Source of the DNA: Enterococcus aquimarinus | Lineage (GTDB): Bacteria; Bacillota; Bacilli; Lactobacillales; Enterococcaceae | Length of the DNA stretch: 52,694 nucleotides | Direction: 5' to 3' | NCBI RefSeq assembly: GCF_001885765.1 | Contig: NZ_JXKD01000017.1 | Coordinates: 1-52,694 of the forward strand | In this document: positions 1 to 8,906 of the stretch, piece by piece | How the letters are laid out: every line of letters starts with the position of its first letter | Position numbering within the stretch: the first letter of the stretch is position 1 | The notes under the pieces: generated by a model | Database searches by the model: none | What the model was told of the DNA's origin: nothing | What the model saw: only the letters and a program-made list of their open reading frames with translations | Translations under genes and position numbers: made by a program

Positions 1-2
1 CC

Positions 3-277
3 GACGACTTTAGTCGTGTGGAGTGTCAACAGTCGGTGATCAAAATCATGTCGTTCTCGATTTCAACCAACAGACGATGGCTTATTACTACGATCATTTT
101 GATAATCTTGAGAACAGTGAAAGTAAAACAGCGATTCAATTTGAAGAAAGTGATTCTTATTCGTTACAGATTGTAAAAGAAAAAGATATTTTGGTCGTAT
201 ATATAGGTGGTAAAGCCTTATCGAATCGCATCTATGCAGGCGCAAAAGAAGGAATCGCGATTCGAATCATCGATTGA
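3..277 (+). pseudogene. C-terminal fragment of a probable GH32-like glycosidase, apparently frameshifted
   Basis: The readable frame runs from about a GTG at 23 to a stop at 275-277, giving 84 residues. The mix of beta-strand-like segments (VVLDFNQQTM, DILVVYIGGKALSNRIY) resembles the C-terminal beta-sandwich of GH32 fructosidases. A stop codon in the same frame at 11-13 and the lack of a good ribosome binding site before 23 argue against an independent gene. Another frame from base 3 reads DDFSRVE, which would fit just upstream of VGDQNHVVLDF. A small indel near bases 20-40 in a gene entering from the left is therefore my preferred reading. Family assignment is tentative. Confidence 0.4.
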
Positions 278-466
278 TCATGAATAGGAAAAATGAATAG
301 GTAACAGGATTTAGGCAGTAGGAAATTTTTTAGTGAAGTCATGTTTCTCGTTTTAATAATAGAATTTAGCGAACAAATTATGGCCTATATAATCGATAAC
401 ATGAATGAAATCAATTGTTTTGCACGTATTTAACCTTCAAGGGATGATGGTTTTTCTCAGCGATGA

Positions 467-519
467 TTGACACAAAATTAGGAACGTGCTATTCTCATTT
501 TTAAACGGAAACGTTTCCG
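467..519 (+). promoter_or_regulatory. Sigma-A promoter with overlapping LacI-type operator for the GH32 gene
   Basis: A consensus TTGACA at 467-472 is followed after 17 bases by TATTCT at 490-495. Ten bases further lies the perfect 14-bp palindrome CGGAAACGTTTCCG at 506-519, with the central CG typical of LacI-family operators. Its place over the transcription start suggests repression by the LacI-family protein encoded at 2198-3175; catabolite control by CcpA cannot be excluded. The rest of 278-598 shows nothing else I can identify. Confidence 0.75.
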
Positions 520-631
520 AAATAATTGGAAAGGTTACCAAGAGCGAAACTTTTTGTTTAAGTAGTATTAAAAGAGTAGCGAGAAATCAAAAATAAGGAT
601 GATGATTGTCTTTAACAAAGGAGTAAATAAG

Positions 632-2137
632 ATGTATGTTGAAGGAAGAATGACCGTTGAACGAGCAAATGACTACATTCAAGAAAATCGGGAGAAGGTC
701 AATCCACGTTATCGACCCGCTTTTCACGTGGCGCCACCAGTTGGTTGGATGAATGATCCAAATGGGTTTATTTATTATCAAGGAGAGTATCATTTGTTTT
801 ACCAATTTTATCCTTACAACAGTCAGTGGGGTCCGATGCATTGGGGCCATGCGAAATCCAAAGATTTAATTCATTGGGAAGAATTACCCGTCGCACTGGC
901 ACCAGATGAGTGGTATGACAAAGATGGTTGTTTCTCTGGTAGTGCGATTGAAAAAGATGGTCGCCTCTATTTAATGTATACCGGGCATGTGGTTGAAAAT
1001 GATGTTGTCACGCAAACGCAATGTATTGCGGTTTCCGATGATGGAATTACCTTTGAAAAGTTAGCGAGTAATCCAGTGATTGGAGTGGAATTGTTAGGCG
1101 ATGAAGGAAGCATTCATGATTGTCGTGATCCAAAAGTCATTCAACATGACGGTCGCTACTATAGTGTCTTAGCGACGAAAACACCGGATAATCGTGGCAA
1201 AATTTTATTGTTTGCTTCAGATGATTTAATCCAGTGGTCGTTCTTTTCGGTTCTTTTAGAAGGGACTGCGACACAAGGCGTGATGTGGGAATGTCCGGAT
1301 TTATTTCATTTGGATGGGAAAGACGTGTTGATTATGTCACCGATTCAGATTCAGCGTGACGCGCATGAATACCATAATACAAGTTCAACAATGGCTTGGA
1401 TTGGTGAAATGGATTGGGAAAGTGGGACGTTTCTTGTGGAGAATTCTCATGAGATGGACTACGGAATGGACTATTACGCGCCTCAAACGTTACTGGATGA
1501 ACAGGGTCGCCGGATTTTAATTGCCTGGATGCAAATGTGGGAGCGGACGTATCCAACGCATGAATTAGGTCACAATTGGACCGGTGAAATGTGTTTGCCG
1601 CGTGAATTAAGCATCAATCATAATCGTTTAGTCCAACTTCCTGTTTCTGAAATCTATGACTATTTGACTGATCAACAAGTTGTAGAAAATATCGAAGTAA
1701 TAAAGGAACCGGTTTCGTTTCCAGATGTGGTGACGGAGAACGTCTATCTAAAAATTGTTGCTGATTTATCTCAAGCACAGAAACTGACAATGGCGTTTGC
1801 TAAAAAAGAACATCAGTCATTATTCATGACGTACGACAAGGAAACAGCGCTCTTTTCATTTAGTCGTGAGAACTTTGGTTATGCGATTACTGGAATCGAA
1901 AAAGAACAAGTGCATACTCGAGAATTTCCGGTCGCACTCATTCACGACCAACTAACAATCGAGATTTTCCGTGATACAAACGCCATCGAAATTTTTGTCA
2001 ATGGACAAGAGACAAGTACGTCGACCTTCTATGAAATTGAAGCAAGTAGCGAACTTGTTTTTGAATCACAAGGGAAAGCCTTGATTACTTCGTTTAAATC
2101 AGCACAAGTCAACACCGCTTGTGAAAGAAAGCGATAG
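632..2137 (+). CDS. GH32 beta-fructofuranosidase / sucrose-6-phosphate hydrolase (ScrB/SacA-like)
   Basis: Predicted cytoplasmic enzyme of 501 residues that hydrolyses the fructosyl bond of sucrose, sucrose 6-phosphate or small fructans. The GH32 signatures are present in order: WMNDPNG at 39-45 (nucleophile Asp42), FSGSA at 101-105, RDPK at 165-168 (transition-state Asp) and WECPD at 219-223 (acid/base Glu220), followed by a C-terminal beta-sandwich. There is no signal peptide, which favours an intracellular phospho-sugar substrate, although no sucrose PTS is visible here. I chose ATG 632 because AAAGGAG lies at 617-623; an in-frame ATG at 599 has no such site. The gene is preceded by a LacI-type operator and followed by a LacI-family regulator. 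Confidence 0.93.
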   Translation: MYVEGRMTVERANDYIQENREKVNPRYRPAFHVAPPVGWMNDPNGFIYYQGEYHLFYQFYPYNSQWGPMHWGHAKSKDLIHWEELPVALAPDEWYDKDGCFSGSAIEKDGRLYLMYTGHVVENDVVTQTQCIAVSDDGITFEKLASNPVIGVELLGDEGSIHDCRDPKVIQHDGRYYSVLATKTPDNRGKILLFASDDLIQWSFFSVLLEGTATQGVMWECPDLFHLDGKDVLIMSPIQIQRDAHEYHNTSSTMAWIGEMDWESGTFLVENSHEMDYGMDYYAPQTLLDEQGRRILIAWMQMWERTYPTHELGHNWTGEMCLPRELSINHNRLVQLPVSEIYDYLTDQQVVENIEVIKEPVSFPDVVTENVYLKIVADLSQAQKLTMAFAKKEHQSLFMTYDKETALFSFSRENFGYAITGIEKEQVHTREFPVALIHDQLTIEIFRDTNAIEIFVNGQETSTSTFYEIEASSELVFESQGKALITSFKSAQVNTACERKR

Positions 2138-2197
2138 CATTTTTAAGCCTTCTCGATTATACTAAATAGTAGATATTCTTTAGAAGGAGACGATTAC

Positions 2198-3175
2198 ATG
2201 AGTGCCACAATGAAAGATGTCGCCAAAATGGCAGGTGTAAGGATTGAAACTGTTTCTCGAATATTAAATAACGGTCCAGCTAAACCTTCCACTCGCAAAA
2301 AAGTAGAGGCTGCGATTGAAGCATTGAATTACAAACCCAATGATTACACTCGTGGTTTAAAACTCGATCGTACATTTTATGTCGCGTTAATCATTCCAAG
2401 TGTCTGGCAACCTTTTTTTGCTGAATTTGCTTTCCATGTTGAAAATGCACTCGAAAAAAATTTTTACAAAATGCATCTCTGTAATTCCAACGGGACCGTC
2501 GATAAAGAAAGAGAATATTTACAAATGGTCATGCAACATCGCGTAGATGGAATTATTGGGATTACCTATTCAGATATTGATGAATATATCTCAAGGAATT
2601 TCCCGTTTGTCAGTATTGACCGTTATTTTACCGAAGACGTGATTTATGTCACGGCTGATAATAGTAGTGGCGGACGGCTAGCTGCGCAAAAACTACATGA
2701 ACTCGGCTGTCAACATGTGGCCTATATTGGTGGCTATCAAGATACGCCAAGTGAGATTACGAACCGTCGAAAATATTTTGAACTTGAATGCCAAGAATTG
2801 GGGAAAGAATGTCTGATCCTAGAGATGCTCGAACCGATTGAAGATTTAAAAAAAGAAGTTCGTCACTTTTTGACAGCACATCCCGAAATTGATGGGATTT
2901 TTGCTATCAGTGACACGGTAGCAATCGATGTCTGTGAAGTCTTAGACCAAATGGGACGCGCGGTGCCAGATGAAGTCCAAGTTATTGGTTTTGATGGCCA
3001 ACGCATCCATAAAGATGCACCGTATCTCGTCTCAACGATTGTTCAACCGATTCAAGAAATGGCAGAAGTTGCCGTTGATCGTTTACTTCATGTCATGAAA
3101 GGCGAATCTGTTCCACAACGAACGATTCTTCCGGTCCACTATGGGCAAGGAAAAACGACGAAAAAACTGAAATGA
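2198..3175 (+). CDS. LacI-family transcriptional repressor (ScrR-like)
   Basis: A 325-residue DNA-binding sugar regulator. The N-terminus, ATMKDVAKMAGVRIETVSRILNN, is a standard LacI helix-turn-helix and hinge start. It is followed by a periplasmic-binding-protein-like effector domain with the usual GIIGITYSD, VSIDRYF and AISDTVAIDV segments and a C-terminal STIVQPIQEMAEVAVDRL helix. It lies 60 bases after the GH32 gene in the same direction behind AGAAGGAGA, so it is probably co-transcribed and represses its own operon through the palindrome at 506-519. The sucrose or fructose-phosphate effector is inferred from context only. Confidence 0.9.
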   Translation: MSATMKDVAKMAGVRIETVSRILNNGPAKPSTRKKVEAAIEALNYKPNDYTRGLKLDRTFYVALIIPSVWQPFFAEFAFHVENALEKNFYKMHLCNSNGTVDKEREYLQMVMQHRVDGIIGITYSDIDEYISRNFPFVSIDRYFTEDVIYVTADNSSGGRLAAQKLHELGCQHVAYIGGYQDTPSEITNRRKYFELECQELGKECLILEMLEPIEDLKKEVRHFLTAHPEIDGIFAISDTVAIDVCEVLDQMGRAVPDEVQVIGFDGQRIHKDAPYLVSTIVQPIQEMAEVAVDRLLHVMKGESVPQRTILPVHYGQGKTTKKLK

Positions 3176-3183
3176 TGAAAAAT

Positions 3184-3271
3184 CGTTCCCTGTATAGGGT
3201 GGCGATCCCTAAAAGTTAGATTTATTACTCTAACTTTCGGGGGTCGTCACCTTGATAGTGGACGGTTTTTT
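3184..3271 (+). terminator. Unusually long hairpin terminator after the LacI-family gene
   Basis: AAAGTTAGA at 3212-3220 pairs perfectly with TCTAACTTT at 3229-3237 across an 8-base loop. The stem continues outward with wobble pairs and one mismatch to about 3195/3254, and more loosely to 3184/3264. A GGTTTTTTT tract follows. The roughly 26-bp near-continuous stem is much longer than a usual intrinsic terminator. Confidence 0.7.
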
Positions 3272-3374
3272 TAGTGTGCGAGGGAATGGGGAGAGAAAGA
3301 AGAATTAGTTTTTTTTTGTTATTTTTCAATTTGATTTGATTATTTTATGAAGTAATTAGAAAGAAATGGCATGA

Positions 3375-3425
3375 AAAAAACTTCCAAAATTTCACGCAAC
3401 AGTTAGCATAAGGGAAGTTTTTTCT
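3375..3425. terminator. Possible second hairpin terminator in the 3176-3490 gap
   Basis: AAAAAACTTCC at 3375-3385 is the reverse complement of GGAAGTTTTTT at 3413-3423, separated by 27 bases. The A and T runs on both sides would suit a bidirectional terminator, but the loop is long. The promoter for the next gene should lie between here and 3470; TATGCTATGC is AT-rich but I cannot fix -35 and -10 boxes. Confidence 0.35.
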
Positions 3426-3490
3426 CCTTGTTTATGCTATGCTTTATACAAGAATAACTTTTCAGTTGATAAGGAAGAGGAGGATCAGTC

Positions 3491-4492
3491 ATGAGAGATT
3501 TTAAGTTCATTAAGCGAGTGGAGCAGTTAGTCAAGCCCATCGACATTGCGACGCTACAAGTCTTAGCACCAACGACCAAGTTTATTCCTAGGAAAATCCA
3601 AAATAAATTAATGGCTAGTTCGGCACAAAAAAATCCTTATATGGGGTTTGTAGTCGAACCATATAGTGTCTTTTTATGTTATGAATTAAAAGACTTGGAA
3701 TGGGCGAGAAGATTAATACCAGATGGTTTCGAACTGATCAAAACGAAGATTTTTGATGATGGCGAACCGAAATATTATGCCATTTTTGGTTCATTTAATG
3801 TGCATACTAGTGCTTTTTGGGGAACGCGGTTAGAAGTTAATATTATCGCGCGAAACAAACGTAATAACTTGTTAAGCTGGGTTATCGTGGATTATGATAC
3901 GAACACGTTGAGTCATGACGTGTCAAAAGGCGTTGTTGGTTCGACGACGGAACAAGCGTTATTAACGACGGACTTTGATGGCAACTTAATTGTGGACATC
4001 CAAAATGAAGGCAAAAATCGTCATTTAGTCTTTGATGCAAAAACAGATCAAGCCCAAACGAAAATCATGGGTCATCAGTTGTGGTTAGAAGGGAATTTAT
4101 CGGTCGGTTACGGACGTGAGCTTTCGCAAAATTCTGACGCGGTCTTTTCACTGACGTTTGATCCAAAAGAAGTGGAAAAAGGGCGACGCATTCCGCTAGA
4201 AGATGTTCATGTGACGAAAAATACGTGGTTTAGTGGTTTGTTCCATGACGAACCGGATGAAGTCGTCTATTTCCCGTATGCGCAACATTATTTATCCGAT
4301 AGTCCGGGTCACTTTAGTCAAATTAAAGATGAGGCAGATTTAAGGAACAAATACGAGTCATTAGATTTAGCCAGTATCCCAGATTACTCGGCGGATTCAC
4401 ACCGTAAAATGATGAAAATCGGGATGATTTTTAACATTGTATTGGTGACGGTCTTATTGGTATTGTTGTTTACTTTGTTACAACAGCGGTAA
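3491..4492 (+). CDS. Unrecognised protein with a C-terminal membrane anchor
   Basis: A 333-residue protein starting at ATG 3491 behind GGAAGAGGAGGA. I do not firmly recognise the family. Residues about 55-300 look like a mixed beta-rich soluble domain. The segment FLCYELKDLEWARRLIPDGFEL followed by AIFGSFNVHTSAFWGTRLEV is reminiscent of the acetoacetate-decarboxylase fold, but I see no clear catalytic lysine context, so that is only a weak suggestion. The last 28 residues are basic then strongly hydrophobic (MIFNIVLVTVLLVLLFTLL), consistent with a single C-terminal membrane helix placing the domain in the cytoplasm. A CPBP protease gene follows 70 bases later in the same direction. Confidence 0.7.
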   Translation: MRDFKFIKRVEQLVKPIDIATLQVLAPTTKFIPRKIQNKLMASSAQKNPYMGFVVEPYSVFLCYELKDLEWARRLIPDGFELIKTKIFDDGEPKYYAIFGSFNVHTSAFWGTRLEVNIIARNKRNNLLSWVIVDYDTNTLSHDVSKGVVGSTTEQALLTTDFDGNLIVDIQNEGKNRHLVFDAKTDQAQTKIMGHQLWLEGNLSVGYGRELSQNSDAVFSLTFDPKEVEKGRRIPLEDVHVTKNTWFSGLFHDEPDEVVYFPYAQHYLSDSPGHFSQIKDEADLRNKYESLDLASIPDYSADSHRKMMKIGMIFNIVLVTVLLVLLFTLLQQR

Positions 4493-4565
4493 CGCAACAA
4501 GCACTTGGTGGCAGTCTGAGCCAGGTATTGCTTGAAGCGTTCCATTTGTTAGATAGGAGATTATG

Positions 4566-5210
4566 ATGTCTGAAAAAAAATATACGACGCTCACGTTACT
4601 CACGTATTTCATTGCGTTTTTAGCACCAGCGTTTGGTCCAACGTTAGAAATTCGCATTATTTTGACGATCTTAACGTATTTGATCGGTTCAATCGTGATG
4701 ATACGTCTCTACAAAAAAACGTCCCAACCGCTTTCTTTTGAAGCGAATCCTATGAGTAGGGGACGTATTATAACGCTCGGGATTATCGGGATTTTTCTCG
4801 CGATTTTATTACAAAATGTGATGATTACGATTGAACTTTATTTTGGTGGTCAAGTGGATTCCGCCAATACCCAAGGGATCTTGGAATTAATTTTCCAAAA
4901 TCCGTTAATGATTTTAGCCGTGATGATTGGTGGTCCAATTATGGAAGAATTTGTCTTTCGCCGGGCGATTATGGGGATGGTGACGCGTCGTTCGAATCTT
5001 TGGCTAGGCGTTCTCGTGAGCGCGGTACTGTTTGCGCTGATGCATCAAGATGGTCACTGGTTACTTTATTCCGCATTAGGTGCCTTTTTTAGTTTGCAAT
5101 ACATCATTACCGGCAGTATTTGGACCTCGGTTATCACGCATGTCGGGATGAACACGTTGGTTATTTTAGCGAATGTGATTGTCGAAGTGTATAATTTACC
5201 CGTGCAATAA
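4566..5210 (+). CDS. CPBP-family intramembrane metalloprotease
   Basis: Hydrophobic multi-spanning protein of 214 residues. It carries the CPBP (Abi/CAAX protease) signatures: EEFVFRR (EExxxR) near residue 125, then FALMHQDGH and a later ITHVGMNT with the metal-ligand histidines. The family cleaves within the membrane; in lactic acid bacteria members are known for bacteriocin self-immunity or maturation, but no bacteriocin gene is seen here and the substrate is unknown. Two ATGs are present at 4563 and 4566. The second gives the better distance from TAGGAGA at 4554-4560. Confidence 0.85.
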   Translation: MSEKKYTTLTLLTYFIAFLAPAFGPTLEIRIILTILTYLIGSIVMIRLYKKTSQPLSFEANPMSRGRIITLGIIGIFLAILLQNVMITIELYFGGQVDSANTQGILELIFQNPLMILAVMIGGPIMEEFVFRRAIMGMVTRRSNLWLGVLVSAVLFALMHQDGHWLLYSALGAFFSLQYIITGSIWTSVITHVGMNTLVILANVIVEVYNLPVQ

Positions 5211-5365
5211 GTGTCAGTTATCGAATTTGGTGCATGAGCGATGAGTGTCAGCTAGCCCTTTTTATTATGGGGTTCCTAAGGCCTATGTTAAAATAAGATT
5301 AGAATATTTTGTTGCTGTCAAAAGAATAAAATGAAAAAATAGTATTTTTACAAGGAGGAATTGAG

Positions 5366-6157
5366 GTGGATTATGTTAAAAAAGCATGGTTAAATGGATT
5401 ATTTTTTATTGTCGCCTTAGTCGTCAATGCGCTAGGTGCCTTTGGTCTCATCAATGGTAGTTCACAAAAGGAAGTATCCGATAAGTATTTAACGTTGATT
5501 ACCCCGGATCCATCGACCTTTAGTATCTGGAGTGTTATCTATCTTTTCTTAACGCTTTCGATTGTCTTCATGATTTGGAAAAAAGAGGATGCCTATTACC
5601 AAGCTGCTATTAATAAAATATCGTATTTATTCATCTTTTCTTCTATTTTAAATATGGCTTGGATTATCGCCTTTTCTTTTGAACAATTAGTGTTATCCAC
5701 GATCTTTATTTTAGTATTTGCCGTAACGTTGACCTTAATTTGTTTAGAGTTACTGAAAATTCAAACGGGTCAACATTTCTTATTACCACTCACGTTTGGG
5801 TTATATACAGGTTGGTTATTCATCGCTTCTGTGGTGAATGTCGCGGCGACGTTAGTCAAAAATGAGTGGAACGGTTTTGGGTTACCAACAGAAGTCTTAG
5901 CATCCGCGACGTTAATTGTGGCGATCGTTTTAGTCTTTGGTGTGCTATTACGGGTCAAAAATGCGGTTTTCCCGATTCCAATTGCGTGGGCCTTCTTTGG
6001 AATTTATCGTTTCTTAATTTCTCCAGAAGGATTTAATGATGCCTATCCAATGTTAAAAGTGGTCTCACTTGTTGGGATGGCCGTGCTTTTAATGATGAGT
6101 GGTTTACAACTATACAAAAACCATTATTGGGTAATTCCAAAAAATCACAAAGCGTAA
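5366..6157 (+). CDS. TspO/MBR-like multi-spanning membrane protein
   Basis: 263 residues with about seven or eight hydrophobic helices. The stretch PDPSTFSIWSVIYLFL followed by a helix with NMAWIIAFSFEQ matches the pattern of TspO/MBR (tryptophan-rich sensory protein) family members, although it is longer than the classic five-helix 160-residue TspO. Members bind porphyrins or other hydrophobic ligands; the role here is unknown. The start is GTG 5366, chosen because AAGGAGG sits at 5352-5358 with 7-base spacing. It ends just before a strong terminator, so it is the last gene of its unit. Confidence 0.7.
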   Translation: MDYVKKAWLNGLFFIVALVVNALGAFGLINGSSQKEVSDKYLTLITPDPSTFSIWSVIYLFLTLSIVFMIWKKEDAYYQAAINKISYLFIFSSILNMAWIIAFSFEQLVLSTIFILVFAVTLTLICLELLKIQTGQHFLLPLTFGLYTGWLFIASVVNVAATLVKNEWNGFGLPTEVLASATLIVAIVLVFGVLLRVKNAVFPIPIAWAFFGIYRFLISPEGFNDAYPMLKVVSLVGMAVLLMMSGLQLYKNHYWVIPKNHKA

Positions 6158-6162
6158 TCAAA

Positions 6163-6206
6163 CACAAAAATCCCTCTGCCCTGTGTGGGTTAGAGGGATT
6201 TTCGTG
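6163..6206 (+). terminator. Intrinsic terminator before groESL
   Basis: AAAATCCCTCT and AGAGGGATTTT flank a 15-base loop at about 6166-6202. The stem isolates groESL from upstream read-through. Confidence 0.85.
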
Positions 6207-6265
6207 TCTTAATCGGACAAAGTCTAACCAATTTTGACTTTTCTAAGAAGATTTGTTCAAAAGAC

Positions 6266-6294
6266 TTGCAAAACGAAGCAAAAGTGAGTAATAT
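6266..6294 (+). promoter_or_regulatory. groESL promoter
   Basis: TTGCAA at 6266-6271 and TAATAT at 6289-6294 are separated by 17 bases, and lie immediately upstream of the CIRCE element. This is a vegetative sigma-A promoter. Confidence 0.75.
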
Positions 6295-6306
6295 AAAACA
6301 TGTAAG

Positions 6307-6333
6307 TTAGCACTTGGCAATGTCGAGTGCTAA
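6307..6333 (+). promoter_or_regulatory. CIRCE operator (HrcA binding site)
   Basis: TTAGCACTT - 9 bases - GAGTGCTAA at 6307-6315 and 6325-6333. The right arm is a perfect CIRCE half-site; the left arm ends CTT instead of CTC, one mismatch. It lies between the promoter and groES, as expected for HrcA heat-shock repression of groESL. hrcA itself is not in the window. Confidence 0.93.
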
Positions 6334-6367
6334 TGAAAAAAACGAAAAAATATCGGAGGGATTTATT

Positions 6368-6652
6368 GTGTTAAAACCATTAGGTGATCGTGTACTCGTT
6401 GAAGTAACACAAGCAGAAGAACAAACAGTTAGCGGATTCGTTTTAGCTTCAGCCGCAAAAGAAAAACCTCAAACTGGTACAGTTGTAGCAGTTGGTGAAG
6501 GTCGCCTACTCGATAGTGGCGATTTGGCACCCGTTCCTGTAAAAGTTGGCGAAACAGTTTTATTTGAAAAATATGCTGGTTCAGAAGTGAAATACGAAGG
6601 CCAAGAATACATGATTTTCGCAGTAAAAGATATTATTGCAGTTGTAGAATAA
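6368..6652 (+). CDS. groES: Co-chaperonin GroES (Hsp10)
   Basis: 94 residues. It forms the heptameric lid of the GroEL folding chamber in the cytosol. It begins [12 protein letters not shown], the classic GroES start, and contains a mobile loop (about 17-35) and the closing DIIAVVE strand. I start at GTG 6368 because CGGAGGG lies at 6354-6360. An in-frame ATG at 6314 would fall inside the CIRCE operator and add residues not found in GroES. groEL follows 27 bases later in one operon. Confidence 0.97.
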   Translation: MLKPLGDRVLVEVTQAEEQTVSGFVLASAAKEKPQTGTVVAVGEGRLLDSGDLAPVPVKVGETVLFEKYAGSEVKYEGQEYMIFAVKDIIAVVE

Positions 6653-6667
6653 AAAAATAATTAATGA

Positions 6668-8305
<1,638 letters not shown>

Positions 8306-8347
8306 ATTTGAGTCACGACTCAAATTAGATAGGTATTGATATAAGTA

Positions 8348-8382
8348 AACCCCTTTGAGACTAACGTTTCAAAGGGTTTTTT
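8348..8382 (+). terminator. Terminator downstream of groEL, inside the island end
   Basis: CCCTTTGA at 8351-8358 pairs with TCAAAGGG at 8369-8376, followed by TTTTTT. By the insertion model it belongs to the island and replaces the native terminator now at 17839. Confidence 0.8.
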
Positions 8383-8412
8383 ACGATGTGGAATGTGATG
8401 TTGAGCTAAAGG

Positions 8413-8906
8413 TTATTTTAAACGTTCCAGCACCTCTATTAACTGAGTTAATTTGAAGTTATCAATTTTATCGATTTTACTTTTATCAAAGTTTTTCAAT
8501 TCTGTTAAAACTCTGTTAATATCACTTGAAAGATTCGAATAATGAGAGCGTTTTCCTTTGACATGCGACATTAAATATTCAGCTTTATTTTTATTAGTGA
8601 GAAGATATTTATAAATTATTATGTTATCTAGGAATCTAAAGAGAAAATTTGAGTCACTTAAATCTTCATATAAAATAATGTTTTCATAATTATTTTCTAG
8701 AATAGCTATTAACAGATTTTTACAGTTCGAGGCTTCGAGTTCTAACTTTAATCGTTTTAGATTAATCTCTATCTTTTCCATGTCTTTGAAACCAGAATCT
8801 CTAGCAATTGTAAAGTAACTTGGTATTATATTGTCTTTTGAAGAAATAAAACTATTATAAATTTCTTTTTCTACTATTGAAATTGCATCGGTTGCGTCAA
8901 GAATTA
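8413..8906 (-). pseudogene. Unrecognised gene, 5' end removed by the IS256-family element
   Basis: Reading on the minus strand, the frame is open from the IS boundary at about 8906 down to a stop at 8413, about 164 codons. The first ATG inside (8781) leaves out a clear in-frame upstream stretch beginning ILDATDAISIVEKEIYNSFI, so 8781 is probably not the true start and the N-terminus was lost to the IS. The product is helical, lysine/asparagine-rich and AT-biased (NLKRLKLELEASNCKNLL; LTQLIEVLERLK at the end). I recognise no domain. Its position at the island edge leaves open a defence or mobility role. Confidence 0.55.

Noticed and set aside
3184-3271. T-box riboswitch (AGGGTGG followed by a terminator)
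   Set aside because: The preceding gene ends only 8 bases upstream, leaving no room for stem I or a specifier loop, and the full AGGGTGGNACCGCG box is absent.
6314-6367. Longer groES start at ATG 6314
   Set aside because: It would begin inside the CIRCE operator and add residues foreign to GroES; GTG 6368 has the ribosome site.
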